From the NCBI GenBank assembly GCA_020353515.1, contig CP070695.1, forward strand, positions 1,738,150-1,797,334: a stretch of 59,185 nt of DNA, read 5' to 3'. Of this stretch, positions 9,417 to 18,178 are shown in pieces. How positions within the stretch are numbered: position 1 is the stretch's first letter; each line of letters starts with the position of its first letter. This DNA is from Candidatus Heimdallarchaeota archaeon (GTDB taxonomy: Archaea > Asgardarchaeota > Heimdallarchaeia > Hodarchaeales > Hodarchaeaceae). Below the pieces are notes generated by a model. The model did no database searches. It was given only the letters and a program-made list of their open reading frames with translations, and had not been told where the DNA came from. The position numbers and the translations under genes were made by a program.

Positions 9417-10457
9417 CTACTTTAAGGAATTAACTCCTCCAAGTGCGATGAAAGCTTTCATAGCTGCCGCACTCGCCTGAGCTAATGAATATTGAGTATC
9501 TTTTGGCCCACTGGCGTTTCCTGCGATAAAAATTCTTTCCTGTCCCAACGCAGAAACATCATCTTCCCTTGAAACAGCGAAAAATCCTGTTTTTTCATCT
9601 TTTGTAATCCCAAGAATCTTTCCTAATTCATCACTTCCCTCTGTTGGTTCCGCCCCTATGGAAAGTACAGCGATATCTGTTTCGTGAAGGACAAATTCTT
9701 GTGTAATTGTGTTTTCTACTTGAATTTTAACATTATGGGTATCTAGCTCCTCAAAGACCATTGAAGGCTTTCCCCTGAGAAATTTTACCCCTAATTCTCG
9801 GGCTTCTTGATAAAGACTCTCGTAGCTTGAGAATGTCCTCATATCCATATACATTATTGTAACATCAATTTTCTTATCTATTTCCTTAACCATTTTAGCA
9901 AGATGAACTGTGTAAGTACAACAAAATGAAGAACAATATTCATTCGTCTTTTTATCTCTTGAACCAACACAAGTAATAAATGTAACGCTTTTAGGAAGGG
10001 TTTCATCTGACGGACGTTTCAGATTTTGACCATTTCTGAGCATTTGCACCAGCTCAAGTGAATCTATGACATTTTGAATTTTTCCTTGGCCGTAGTTTGG
10101 AATTCTCGAACCATCAAATGGAGCATAACCTATTGCAACTACTATCGCTTCAACTTTGAATGAAGTCCCATTAGGCTCTAAAATAACTTCAAAACCATCC
10201 TCTACTTTTGTTACGGACTTCATTTGAGTTTTTGTGAATATTTTAACATTTTGAAGAGATTTAAGGGTTTGGAGGTACTTTTTGAGGTAAGTCCGTGCGT
10301 CAACACCATCAGGAAAAGTTGATCCTAACTTTTTAAAAGTTCCACCAAGTTTTTCTGCACGCTCTACAATTATTGTTTCAATTCCTATCTGGCCGAGATT
10401 TAAAGCTGCTTTTATTCCGCTTAATCCGCCACCAATGACCAAAGCTCTTTTTGACAT
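9417..10457 (-). CDS. Short HdrA-like FAD oxidoreductase (no ferredoxin domains)
   Basis: This 346-residue protein is an HdrA flavin module without the N- or C-terminal ferredoxin domains. The Rossmann motif GGGLSG lies near residue 9. The HdrA signature CVGSRD followed by YCSSFCC lies near 180-200, and the second nucleotide region ends IFIAGNASGPKDT. It follows MvhD by six bases and is the last Hdr gene of the leftward operon. In HdrA the flavin is the branching point for electron bifurcation. What a solo module does here is unknown; docking to HdrB/C-type partners encoded upstream is one possibility. Confidence 0.82.
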   Translation of the reverse strand: MSKRALVIGGGLSGIKAALNLGQIGIETIIVERAEKLGGTFKKLGSTFPDGVDARTYLKKYLQTLKSLQNVKIFTKTQMKSVTKVEDGFEVILEPNGTSFKVEAIVVAIGYAPFDGSRIPNYGQGKIQNVIDSLELVQMLRNGQNLKRPSDETLPKSVTFITCVGSRDKKTNEYCSSFCCTYTVHLAKMVKEIDKKIDVTIMYMDMRTFSSYESLYQEARELGVKFLRGKPSMVFEELDTHNVKIQVENTITQEFVLHETDIAVLSIGAEPTEGSDELGKILGITKDEKTGFFAVSREDDVSALGQERIFIAGNASGPKDTQYSLAQASAAAMKAFIALGGVNSLK

Positions 10458-10463
10458 TCTTCT

Positions 10464-10910
10464 TCACCCATTGGTACTTCCAGTTTTAATTGGCCCTAGC
10501 TCTCGTATCTGTTGAGTGAATTCTGTCATTATCTGGGCAAATCTTTTACCTTCAGATGCAGAAATCCATTCAAGACGAAGGCGATCAGCTTCCCATCCGA
10601 GTATTTGTAGGGCTTTAATGGTGTTATTAATACGTTCTTCAGCCCGAATGTTTCCCTCCAAATAATGGCAATCACCAGGGTGGCAGCCTGCAACGAGGAC
10701 TCCATCGGCTCCTTTAATAAAGGCCTTAAGTATGAATGCAGAATCCACACGACCAGAACACATTACCCGTACAATTCGGATATTACTTGGATACTTAAGA
10801 CGTGAAACACCAGCTAAATCAGCACCAGCATAACTGCACCAATTACAAGCAAATATAATAATTGTAGGCTCAAAAATACTTGATACTGGTTTTATTTCGA
10901 CTTGAGTCAT
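10464..10910 (-). CDS. mvhD: MvhD-type [2Fe-2S] protein (FlpD/hydrogenase delta subunit family)
   Basis: This 148-residue protein has the MvhD/FlpD pattern: FACNWCSYAGADLAG near the N-terminus, VMCSGRVD in the middle, and GCHPGDCHYLEGN. In methanogens it carries a [2Fe-2S] cluster and links an electron donor module to HdrA. No MvhA or MvhG hydrogenase subunit lies beside it, so the electron donor for this complex is not given by the neighbourhood. AAGGAGAT precedes the ATG. It lies between the double HdrA and the short HdrA on the same strand. Confidence 0.92.
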   Translation of the reverse strand: MTQVEIKPVSSIFEPTIIIFACNWCSYAGADLAGVSRLKYPSNIRIVRVMCSGRVDSAFILKAFIKGADGVLVAGCHPGDCHYLEGNIRAEERINNTIKALQILGWEADRLRLEWISASEGKRFAQIMTEFTQQIRELGPIKTGSTNG

Positions 10911-10927
10911 TTTGATATCTCCTTATT

Positions 10928-13900
10928 TTATGGTACTTCGATGGAGGGATGATCTACATCTATTTGTTCTGTTTTAAGTAGGATAGATTCAACTTGGGTT
11001 TCTATTGTCTTACTGGGGAAGTGTTTAATAGTAATAGCACTTACTGGGCAGGTCACCACACAACTACCACACCCTTTACAGACAGCTGGGTTAACGAACG
11101 CCTTTATTGTCTGGATTGTCTCAGTTTCTAATTTTATGGTCTTTTCTTCTAACTCAATCGCTTTATATGGACAAATTTCTTCGCATCTACCACAACCTCT
11201 GCAAAGCATTTGGTCTACTTCAGCAATTGCTCCTTCTGAGAGGAGATATCCTGGTGCAAGTAATGCCATTACTCGGACTGCTGCACCACTACCTTGGAAT
11301 ATACTTTCTGAAGTGAATTTTGGATAATGACATGTCCCTGCAAGAAATACACCATCCGTGGCGAAATCTATTGGACGTAATTTCACATGTGCTTCAAGGA
11401 AAAAGTTGTCAGCTCCTCGAGGAACCTTAAACATTTGACTTAAATGTTTATTGGGCTTGGGAACTAGTGGAACACTAAGGATGATTAAATCTGGATTTAT
11501 TCTCAAATTTCTGCCCAACATCTCGTCGAAAACATCTACATTACCATCAGGTTGGACATTAGGCATCTGGTCATCGGTGTAGCGTATGAAAATTGTACCA
11601 AGTTGTCTTGTTTTTAGATACAATTCCTCTAAATCACCATAAGTTCGTATATCCTTGTAGAGAATGAATACATTTGCATTGGGATTGCGTTTTTTGATGA
11701 GAATACTATTTTTGATGGCGCTCGTGCAACAAATCCGTGAACAATAAGTTCGTGGTGGATCGTTCTCACGCGATCCAACACATTGAATCATGACAACGGT
11801 CTGTGGATCCAACTCATCAAACTTTTCTTCAAACTCCCTTTGAGTGATAACATTAGGATTTAACCCATAATTATAATATCCCTTAGGAATAAATGGTTCC
11901 GCACCTGTCGCGAGAATTACTCCTCCGAACTCAATATGTTGTCCATTTACCGTTCCCTTGAAGTTTCCTACAGACCCACTCAGATCCTCAAGTTGGCTAC
12001 CTGTAAAGACTGTAATATTTTTCTGTTGCCTTATTTGTTCTTCCAGCTCTTTTACTATTTCTCTTCCCTGTAGACCATTGTGTAGTTCGGGAATTTTCAA
12101 CAGCTCCCCTCCAAGCTGATCTTCTTTTTCGACTAAATAAACAGGATACCCAGCTTTAGCTAGATCTAGGGCACTTGTCATCCCAGCGCAACCCCCACCA
12201 ATAACCAAAGCCTTCTGGACAATTGGAATTTTATCTTTCAATAGAGGCTCAAGACGACAAGTTCGATTAATGGCTCCACGAATCAAATCTCTTGCTTTCT
12301 CATTTGCTTTTTCCTGTTCGTGGGGATGTACCCAGGACACATGTTCTCTCAAATTTACCAATTCGAAAAGAAATTCATTAAGACCTGCTTCTTGAAGAGT
12401 ACTTCTGAACAATGGTTCGTGAGTACGTGGGGTGCAAGATGCTACAATAACACGATTTAACTTATGTTCCTTAATCGCTTCTTTAATCACATCTTGTGTG
12501 TCTGCTGCACAAGCATACAATTGATCAGTTGAAAATACAACACTGGAAAAGGTCTTGGCATACTCTGCAACCCCTTTACAATCAATGACTGATGCAATGT
12601 TATGTCCACAATGGCAAATCAGTACGCCAATGCGAGGATCATCACTTGGATCAACTTTAATTGGGCGTGGAAGCTTAACTTCTTCAATCTGAGTACCTCT
12701 CACATTTTTAAGTAAGATAGAAGCCTTAGCAGCAGCGCCACTTGCTTGAGCGACAGTATCGGGAATATCTTTTGGACCAGAAGCAACACCACAAACAAAG
12801 ACACCTGGTTGATTGGTTTCCAATGGTTTAACTGGATTTGTTTTAACAAACCCGTATTGATCTAGAGTAAGATTGAGGCAGTTTGTGAGAAAGTTTGAAT
12901 GAGAAGAAGGATCTAAACCAGTGGAAAGTATTACCATATCCATCTCTTCGGAAGTAACTGTTGGAGAACCCTCGAAATCTTCATATTTTATGATTAAATT
13001 GCGATTTTCAGGATTTTCTCTAAGCTCACTCACCCGTGATTTGATAAAATGAATGTTAAACTCGTTGATAGCCCTCTGGTAAAATTCTTCGAATCCTTTC
13101 CCAAACGCTCTGATATCCATATAGAATACGTAAGCTTCCACTGTTGGGTCATTTTCCTTCGCCATTATTGCTTCCTTAACTGCATACATACAACATGCCG
13201 CAGAACAGTAATCCTTGTTAATCACTGGATTTCTAGAGCCAACACACTGTAAGAAAGCTATTTTTTTCGGATGTTTTTGGTCTGAAGGTCGAATCACTTC
13301 TCCTTCTGTTGGTCCTGAAGCGTTTAGAAGTCTTTCAAATTGTAAAGTGGTTACAACATTTGGAAATTCTCCAAAATGAAGACTACTTATTTCCTCAGCT
13401 GCAAAGGGATCGAAACCTGTGGTTACAATAACAGCACCAATTTTAATTTCTAGTTCCTCGTCTTTCTGATTATAATCTATGGCTTCTGGACCACAATTTT
13501 TTTGACAAACCCCACATTTTCCCTTTTGAATGAATCGACATGCTTCAGCATGGATATAAGCCACTTTGGGAACCGCTTGAGGGAACGGAATAGAAATAGT
13601 TTTTCGGCCAGGTTTATCTCTCCCTTTCTTGTCCTTTCTTGTTAATCCTGCATTGAAATCATCATAAACCCAATAAGGACATTTTTCTTCGCATACTCCA
13701 CATCCTGTACATTTTATTTCGTCAACATATCGAGCTTTTTTTAGATATTTTAGGGTAAAATTTCCTGCTTTACCTGAAAGACTCTGTGGTTCGCAATAAG
13801 AAAGAAGGTTAATATTTGGATGACGTTGAACATCTACTAATTTGGGGCCTAATATACACATTGCACAATCAAGAGTTGGAAATGTTTTATCAAGCTGAAC

Positions 13901-14056
13901 CATTCTACCTCCAATAGATGGATTACTTTCTATCAGGTAAACCAAAAAACCCTGATCAGCCAAATCTAATGATGCTTGAATCCCTGCGATTCCCCCGCCA
14001 ATAACTGCAACGGAGCCTAATGTTTCTATCATTTTTTTCCAACTTTTAATGGTCAT
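10928..14056 (-). CDS. hdrA: Double-length HdrA (two fused HdrA flavin modules)
   Basis: At 1042 residues this is an HdrA tandem fusion. The first module has the Rossmann GGGIAG near 20, the HdrA cluster segment DCAMCILGPKLV near 63, a ferredoxin-like motif CTGCGVCEEKCP near 116, and CVGSRN with YCSAACC. The second begins near 480 with ICHCGHNI, contains VASCTPRTHEPL and GGGCAG, then CVGSRE with YCSRICC. It ends in two [4Fe-4S] motifs, CRGCGRCEEICP and CKGCGSCVVTCP. Known HdrA proteins bifurcate electrons at FAD. Fused pairs occur in bacterial and archaeal HdrABC-MvhD systems. It overlaps the upstream HdrC-HdrB fusion by four bases, supporting the chosen start; an internal ATG eight codons in is possible. 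Confidence 0.92.
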   Translation of the reverse strand: MTIKSWKKMIETLGSVAVIGGGIAGIQASLDLADQGFLVYLIESNPSIGGRMVQLDKTFPTLDCAMCILGPKLVDVQRHPNINLLSYCEPQSLSGKAGNFTLKYLKKARYVDEIKCTGCGVCEEKCPYWVYDDFNAGLTRKDKKGRDKPGRKTISIPFPQAVPKVAYIHAEACRFIQKGKCGVCQKNCGPEAIDYNQKDEELEIKIGAVIVTTGFDPFAAEEISSLHFGEFPNVVTTLQFERLLNASGPTEGEVIRPSDQKHPKKIAFLQCVGSRNPVINKDYCSAACCMYAVKEAIMAKENDPTVEAYVFYMDIRAFGKGFEEFYQRAINEFNIHFIKSRVSELRENPENRNLIIKYEDFEGSPTVTSEEMDMVILSTGLDPSSHSNFLTNCLNLTLDQYGFVKTNPVKPLETNQPGVFVCGVASGPKDIPDTVAQASGAAAKASILLKNVRGTQIEEVKLPRPIKVDPSDDPRIGVLICHCGHNIASVIDCKGVAEYAKTFSSVVFSTDQLYACAADTQDVIKEAIKEHKLNRVIVASCTPRTHEPLFRSTLQEAGLNEFLFELVNLREHVSWVHPHEQEKANEKARDLIRGAINRTCRLEPLLKDKIPIVQKALVIGGGCAGMTSALDLAKAGYPVYLVEKEDQLGGELLKIPELHNGLQGREIVKELEEQIRQQKNITVFTGSQLEDLSGSVGNFKGTVNGQHIEFGGVILATGAEPFIPKGYYNYGLNPNVITQREFEEKFDELDPQTVVMIQCVGSRENDPPRTYCSRICCTSAIKNSILIKKRNPNANVFILYKDIRTYGDLEELYLKTRQLGTIFIRYTDDQMPNVQPDGNVDVFDEMLGRNLRINPDLIILSVPLVPKPNKHLSQMFKVPRGADNFFLEAHVKLRPIDFATDGVFLAGTCHYPKFTSESIFQGSGAAVRVMALLAPGYLLSEGAIAEVDQMLCRGCGRCEEICPYKAIELEEKTIKLETETIQTIKAFVNPAVCKGCGSCVVTCPVSAITIKHFPSKTIETQVESILLKTEQIDVDHPSIEVP

Positions 14057-15186
14057 TTTTTCACTGATAGCTCGTCGATTATCATTCCTAGTTCTTTTAC
14101 TTGTAATTGATATTGGTGTTGAGGTTTTTTATCTTCTAACACACAATTCAGGTGTGCATAACATTTATTGCATCCTACAACAAGTGTTCCTTCATTTCCG
14201 ACAGCTTGAGTCGCTTCTTCCAATTTCTTCAACATAATCGCCCTAGATTGATCATCACATCTAAGCCAAGCTGATACCCCGCAACAGCTCGTGTTCTCCC
14301 TATTATTGAGTAATTCTGTCATAGATGTTCCAGATTTCTTTAGTACGTTTCTAGGGCTTTCATACTCCCTCATAAAACGACCTAAACGGCAAGGATCATG
14401 ATAGGTTAAGTTAATGCTACTATCATCTTTATATTCGAGTTTTTCTTGATGTTCTTCTATAAATTGAGAAATATGCTGAACTTTAATGGAATCCAGCTCG
14501 TAGAGCTGTTTAAAAGTATAATAACATTCTGCGCATGATACTATTAATGTTTTTATTTCTGCACTCTTGATTACTTGCGTATTATAATCTCGTACTTTAT
14601 CAAATGAGTCGTTGTCACCAGTCCAATAAGCATCATGACCACAACATTTTAGTGAGAGTATATTCGGTTTAATTCCCACTTTGTTAATCACATTGATTGC
14701 ACTTTGCCCAATATCATGAAATTTAACCGTTTTTAAATCTAAAAACCGATCAAAAAGATCTATACAGCCTGGAAAATAAGCAATGTCAGATTCAGAACTA
14801 GAATCCCCTTCAAAACTAAAATTCATACCTGATTCAGTCATTTGTGCCATAAAGATCTGTAAGAGATTGAATATGTTGTGGTGTGCGAAATTTTCTTCAC
14901 CTAGAATGATATTAGCCCTACTTTCGCGTATAAATGCTGGGAAGTCAATCTCCTGGGGACACCCTTCAAAACACTGGCTGCAAGTTAAGCAAATCGTTAA
15001 ATCGTCGTTGTTTAATGAATGTCCTAACAATGCGGAGTGAATAATTCCCCTAGGATTGTATTTTGAGACTTTTCGAAGAGGACAAACACTGGTGCATAAA
15101 CCACACTGAAAACAATCCTTGATAATTGACAACGTTCCTTCATCGGAAATTTCGACACTTGTTGGAATTATGTCTGAATTTATCAT
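14053..15186 (-). CDS. HdrC-HdrB (HdrD-like) fusion, iron-sulfur disulfide reductase type
   Basis: The 377 residues combine an HdrC-like part and an HdrB-like part. Two [4Fe-4S] motifs, CFQCGLCTSVCP and CLTCSQCFEGCP, lie in the first 90 residues. Two CCG domains then follow complete: YFPGC, KCCGHD and SCAEC, then DPCRLG, SCCGVS and GCNKC. CCG domains bind the noncubane [4Fe-4S] clusters that reduce disulfides in Hdr. The gene overlaps the double HdrA and ends its upstream neighbour's coding by four bases, so it is translationally coupled. By position it corresponds to HdrC2+HdrB2 of the sHdr system; that is inference. Confidence 0.88.
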   Translation of the reverse strand: MINSDIIPTSVEISDEGTLSIIKDCFQCGLCTSVCPLRKVSKYNPRGIIHSALLGHSLNNDDLTICLTCSQCFEGCPQEIDFPAFIRESRANIILGEENFAHHNIFNLLQIFMAQMTESGMNFSFEGDSSSESDIAYFPGCIDLFDRFLDLKTVKFHDIGQSAINVINKVGIKPNILSLKCCGHDAYWTGDNDSFDKVRDYNTQVIKSAEIKTLIVSCAECYYTFKQLYELDSIKVQHISQFIEEHQEKLEYKDDSSINLTYHDPCRLGRFMREYESPRNVLKKSGTSMTELLNNRENTSCCGVSAWLRCDDQSRAIMLKKLEEATQAVGNEGTLVVGCNKCYAHLNCVLEDKKPQHQYQLQVKELGMIIDELSVKK

Positions 15187-16208
15187 GTTTCTCTATGCTC
15201 CGTTATGAATTGAAAGGCTTCTATAGCCGCTGCACCACCCTCGGAAAGGCTTTGTTGGACGTTTTTGACCCCATCACAAACTGAACCACATGCAAAAATA
15301 CCAGGTATGGAAGTAAATACGGGTTTTTCAGTGATTTTCACGAAGCCATTAGAAGTAAGTTGTACACCAAAGTCTGATGCAATTTTATTATAATCAGGAG
15401 CTGGAACTCCTCCAACAGCTAAAATAACTATATCAGCTGGTAGTAAATCTTGATTATTTGCTAATGTATCCTCAAATGTTGTGATAAGTTTGTCTTCAGA
15501 ACGTTCTATAGCAGATGGCCGCCCTCGGATGAAGAGGACTCCTGAGCTCCTGGCCTCATTATACAAGTATTCATGACTGCCTATGGTTCGGATATCCATA
15601 TACATGACAACAACATCGACATCAGGAAACTCTCTTTTAATATGCAAGGCTTGATTAATGGAGTAACTACAACAATAAGCAGAACAGTCAGGATTTGCCC
15701 CATCTCGTAAAATTCGCGATCCAACGCAAAGCGTAAATACAACTCGCTCGGTTTCTTGGTTAATTGGTAATTTTTTTTCTCTAAATGCATTTTCGAGGTC
15801 AAAGATAGTCATAACTCCTTCTAGAATTCCGTATCCATATTCTTCAAGAATTTCTGCATTAAAAATTTCGAACCCTGAAGCCATAATCACGGTACTAGCA
15901 TCAAGATCTTTCTTCACTCCATCATGTTCTATCTCGACATTAAAAGGAGATTTGTTTTTGATTACTTTTGTTATTCTCGTATTATTCATTATGATAACGT
16001 TTGGATGAGACACTAACTCATCTACATATGATTTTATGATATTAGACTTGTAAGCAAAATCTGAAACACCCCGTTGAAACATCCTAGAATTTTCACCAAT
16101 TCTATTCGAAGGATTAATGAGACTAACTGCAACTCCCAATGTAGCCAAATCCTTTGCTGCACGAAGAGCTGCTATCTCACCTCCTATTATTACACATTTA
16201 TCACTCAT
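15183..16208 (-). CDS. Short HdrA-like FAD protein with altered Rossmann motif
   Basis: This is a second stand-alone HdrA flavin module of about 341 residues without ferredoxin domains. The HdrA signature CVGSRI with DCSAYCC is present, as is the end motif GIFACGSVCDGVKN. The N-terminal dinucleotide motif reads VIIGGEIAALRAA, where GxGxxG is usual, so FAD binding may be altered. I prefer the ATG at 16206-16208 because GAGGAG lies nine bases upstream; an upstream ATG at 16232 would overlap HdrB. Its size and place after HdrC and HdrB resemble sHdrA of the sulfur-oxidising sHdr complex. Confidence 0.83.
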   Translation of the reverse strand: MSDKCVIIGGEIAALRAAKDLATLGVAVSLINPSNRIGENSRMFQRGVSDFAYKSNIIKSYVDELVSHPNVIIMNNTRITKVIKNKSPFNVEIEHDGVKKDLDASTVIMASGFEIFNAEILEEYGYGILEGVMTIFDLENAFREKKLPINQETERVVFTLCVGSRILRDGANPDCSAYCCSYSINQALHIKREFPDVDVVVMYMDIRTIGSHEYLYNEARSSGVLFIRGRPSAIERSEDKLITTFEDTLANNQDLLPADIVILAVGGVPAPDYNKIASDFGVQLTSNGFVKITEKPVFTSIPGIFACGSVCDGVKNVQQSLSEGGAAAIEAFQFITEHRET

Positions 16209-16221
16209 TTTACAAGTCTCC

Positions 16222-17112
16222 TCATGTTTCAACTTGTTTAAGCAGATTTTTTGGAGAAACGTAATTTGATCCTAATCCTAGAGATTTATAATCTAGTCCC
16301 ATTCCTAAACCGAGTACTTGACTCATGTATAATACAGGGATGGAAAATTTTCCGCCTTTTACTCTTTTAATAGCTTGTTTTTGCTGTCCATCAAGAGCAA
16401 GAGCACACATCTGGCAAGCAACAACTATAAAATCGGCACCAACGTCTCGAGCATTGACGATAATATTTCCTGTTAACGTCTCTACTGTTGGTTTTGCTAC
16501 AAGTAACTGAGTTGCCCCACAACATTTCGTTTTCATAGGAAAGTAAAGGGCTTTAGCTCCTACAGCTTCTATCAATTCTTCCATAAATGTAGGATTGTCT
16601 GGATCCTCGAACTGGATGATATCCCCTGGTCGTGTACAAAAACACCCGTAATAAGCAACACCTTTTTTCCCCTCTAATGGATTTCCCTTAACAATGTTTT
16701 CCTTTATAGATTCAATGCCAATCATATCACGGAGTAACTGGAGGAAGTGCATTGATTTTACGCTATTGGGAGTATAGGGAGTATCTAATAGAGAGTTTAT
16801 TTCATTGGCAAGGGTATTATCTTGGGCCATTTTTTGATTGGTAGAAATTAATTGAAACGAACAAGCAGGACATACAGCTGCCAGTACCTCTATTTTCTGT
16901 TTTTCCGCAATTGCTAGATTTCTTGCAACAATCCCCTCAGCAGCTAATGGATTAACAGCCACGACTTCCATCGCCCCACAACAATTCCAGTCGTTTAATT
17001 CTTCAAGCTCTACGCCTAATTTTTCCGCGACTCTATGTACGGATCTATCATATTCCTTAGCGACTTTATGAAGAGAACAACCTGGATAATATCCGACTCT
17101 CATGGACATCAC
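16222..17112 (-). CDS. hdrB: HdrB, heterodisulfide reductase subunit B-like
   Basis: The 296-residue protein has two CCG domains typical of HdrB: YYPGC near 8, NCCGAME near 44, CPAC near 81, then GCFC near 157, KCCG near 198 and CQMC near 233. These bind paired noncubane [4Fe-4S] clusters at the disulfide-reducing site. It starts one base after the HdrC stop and is followed after 13 bases by the short HdrA. The natural disulfide substrate is not known; no methanogenesis genes lie in the window, so CoM-S-S-CoB is unlikely to be assumed. Confidence 0.92.
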   Translation of the reverse strand: MMSMRVGYYPGCSLHKVAKEYDRSVHRVAEKLGVELEELNDWNCCGAMEVVAVNPLAAEGIVARNLAIAEKQKIEVLAAVCPACSFQLISTNQKMAQDNTLANEINSLLDTPYTPNSVKSMHFLQLLRDMIGIESIKENIVKGNPLEGKKGVAYYGCFCTRPGDIIQFEDPDNPTFMEELIEAVGAKALYFPMKTKCCGATQLLVAKPTVETLTGNIIVNARDVGADFIVVACQMCALALDGQQKQAIKRVKGGKFSIPVLYMSQVLGLGMGLDYKSLGLGSNYVSPKNLLKQVET

Positions 17113-17113
17113 T

Positions 17114-17776
17114 TCATTTGTGCTTGCTCTTTGTTTTTTTGAATATTTTCCTCACTTCTTTCCTTGCAGGTGAAACCCAGGGAGGGAAAAATTCAATTTT
17201 AAATTTCCTTAGCATACCTAGGATCATTGAAACATATCGAAAACCCACTAATGGACCAAACGGTAATCCTCTTCCATACATTAGATATCGTCCAATATAT
17301 TCTGGCTCCCATGTTCGTCCCCACAACCAGATACTCTCAGTAAACCGCTTATCAAAAGAATGTTTTAATTTTCCTTGTTTTGATAGCTTAATCCGACGTG
17401 TTTTATCTTTCTCTTTTGGAAAAAAGAAAAAGCGTTTCTCACTACTACGAACAGCGATACGACGTAAAGCTTCAATAACTTCCGTAAATCTAACATTCTG
17501 GGGACATCTATCAGTACATTCAAAACAACCTACACACTGCCAGATCGCTTTGGACTCGAGTACTTCCTTCCTCAACCCAAGTAATACCTCACGAATAATT
17601 TTTCGAGGATTTAACTCCAAACCTGGAACTTCAGCTACTGGACATGTCAAAGTACAAGATGAACACTGAAAACAGTTCCGTAAGTGTTCTCCACCTGGTT
17701 CGGTAACGACTTCATTCTTAAAATCTGGATCTGCAGTGGTTAAATCAATGATATTGGCAATAGATGTTGAAACCAT
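17114..17776 (-). CDS. hdrC: HdrC, heterodisulfide reductase subunit C-like
   Basis: Two [4Fe-4S] motifs, CFQCSSCTLTCP and CVGCFECTDRCP, define this HdrC subunit, which passes electrons from HdrA to HdrB. I place the start at the ATG giving MVSTSIANIIDL, with GTGAG just upstream, because HdrC proteins usually begin here; this gives 220 residues. The frame stays open upstream to an ATG at 17953, but those 59 residues look unlike HdrC. The tail after the second cluster motif is basic and aromatic (RGLPFGPLVGFRY), longer than in methanogen HdrC. It is the first gene of the compact HdrC-B-A-(C+B)-A-MvhD operon. Confidence 0.87.
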   Translation of the reverse strand: MVSTSIANIIDLTTADPDFKNEVVTEPGGEHLRNCFQCSSCTLTCPVAEVPGLELNPRKIIREVLLGLRKEVLESKAIWQCVGCFECTDRCPQNVRFTEVIEALRRIAVRSSEKRFFFFPKEKDKTRRIKLSKQGKLKHSFDKRFTESIWLWGRTWEPEYIGRYLMYGRGLPFGPLVGFRYVSMILGMLRKFKIEFFPPWVSPARKEVRKIFKKTKSKHK

Positions 17777-18155
17777 TATACTCACTATGCAAAAACCTAT
17801 CAAAGTTAATTGTAGTCTTCTTTTATTGCTATCTTGCTCCAACCCGACTATCATGAACCCTTTTTTTAATCTTTCTCGTTGATTTACGAAATTACTGAAT
17901 AAGTCTTCTTTTACAATTGTTAAGAGATAGCTTCCTTGAGAATCCCTTGTCATAATTACTTAGTAAATATATGTTCAAAGAATGCAGGAAATAACGGTTA
18001 AGTACTTATCCAATAGATAAAATAGTAATTGTACTAATAAATATGTGACCTTTTTCACTAATCTGATCGTTTTTAGGGGAAGTAATCCCAAGCTGCTTAA
18101 TTCTGACGGAGTAATGCTTCCTTCAGGAAAACCAACTACTGTAATGTTTTCATGT

Positions 18156-18162
18156 AAAAAAA
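18156..18162 (-). terminator. Poly-U terminator after the EMO-like gene
   Basis: A T7 tract on the minus strand lies about 17 bases after the EMO-like gene's stop. Archaeal termination often needs only such a U-run. Its position suggests that gene is transcribed separately from the HdrC-led operon downstream. Confidence 0.35.
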
Positions 18163-18178
18163 CAATTCAGGTGATATA

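Noticed and set aside
17118..17669. 183-codon plus-strand frame opposite HdrC
   Set aside because: The minus strand encodes two perfect [4Fe-4S] motifs; the plus frame is antisense.
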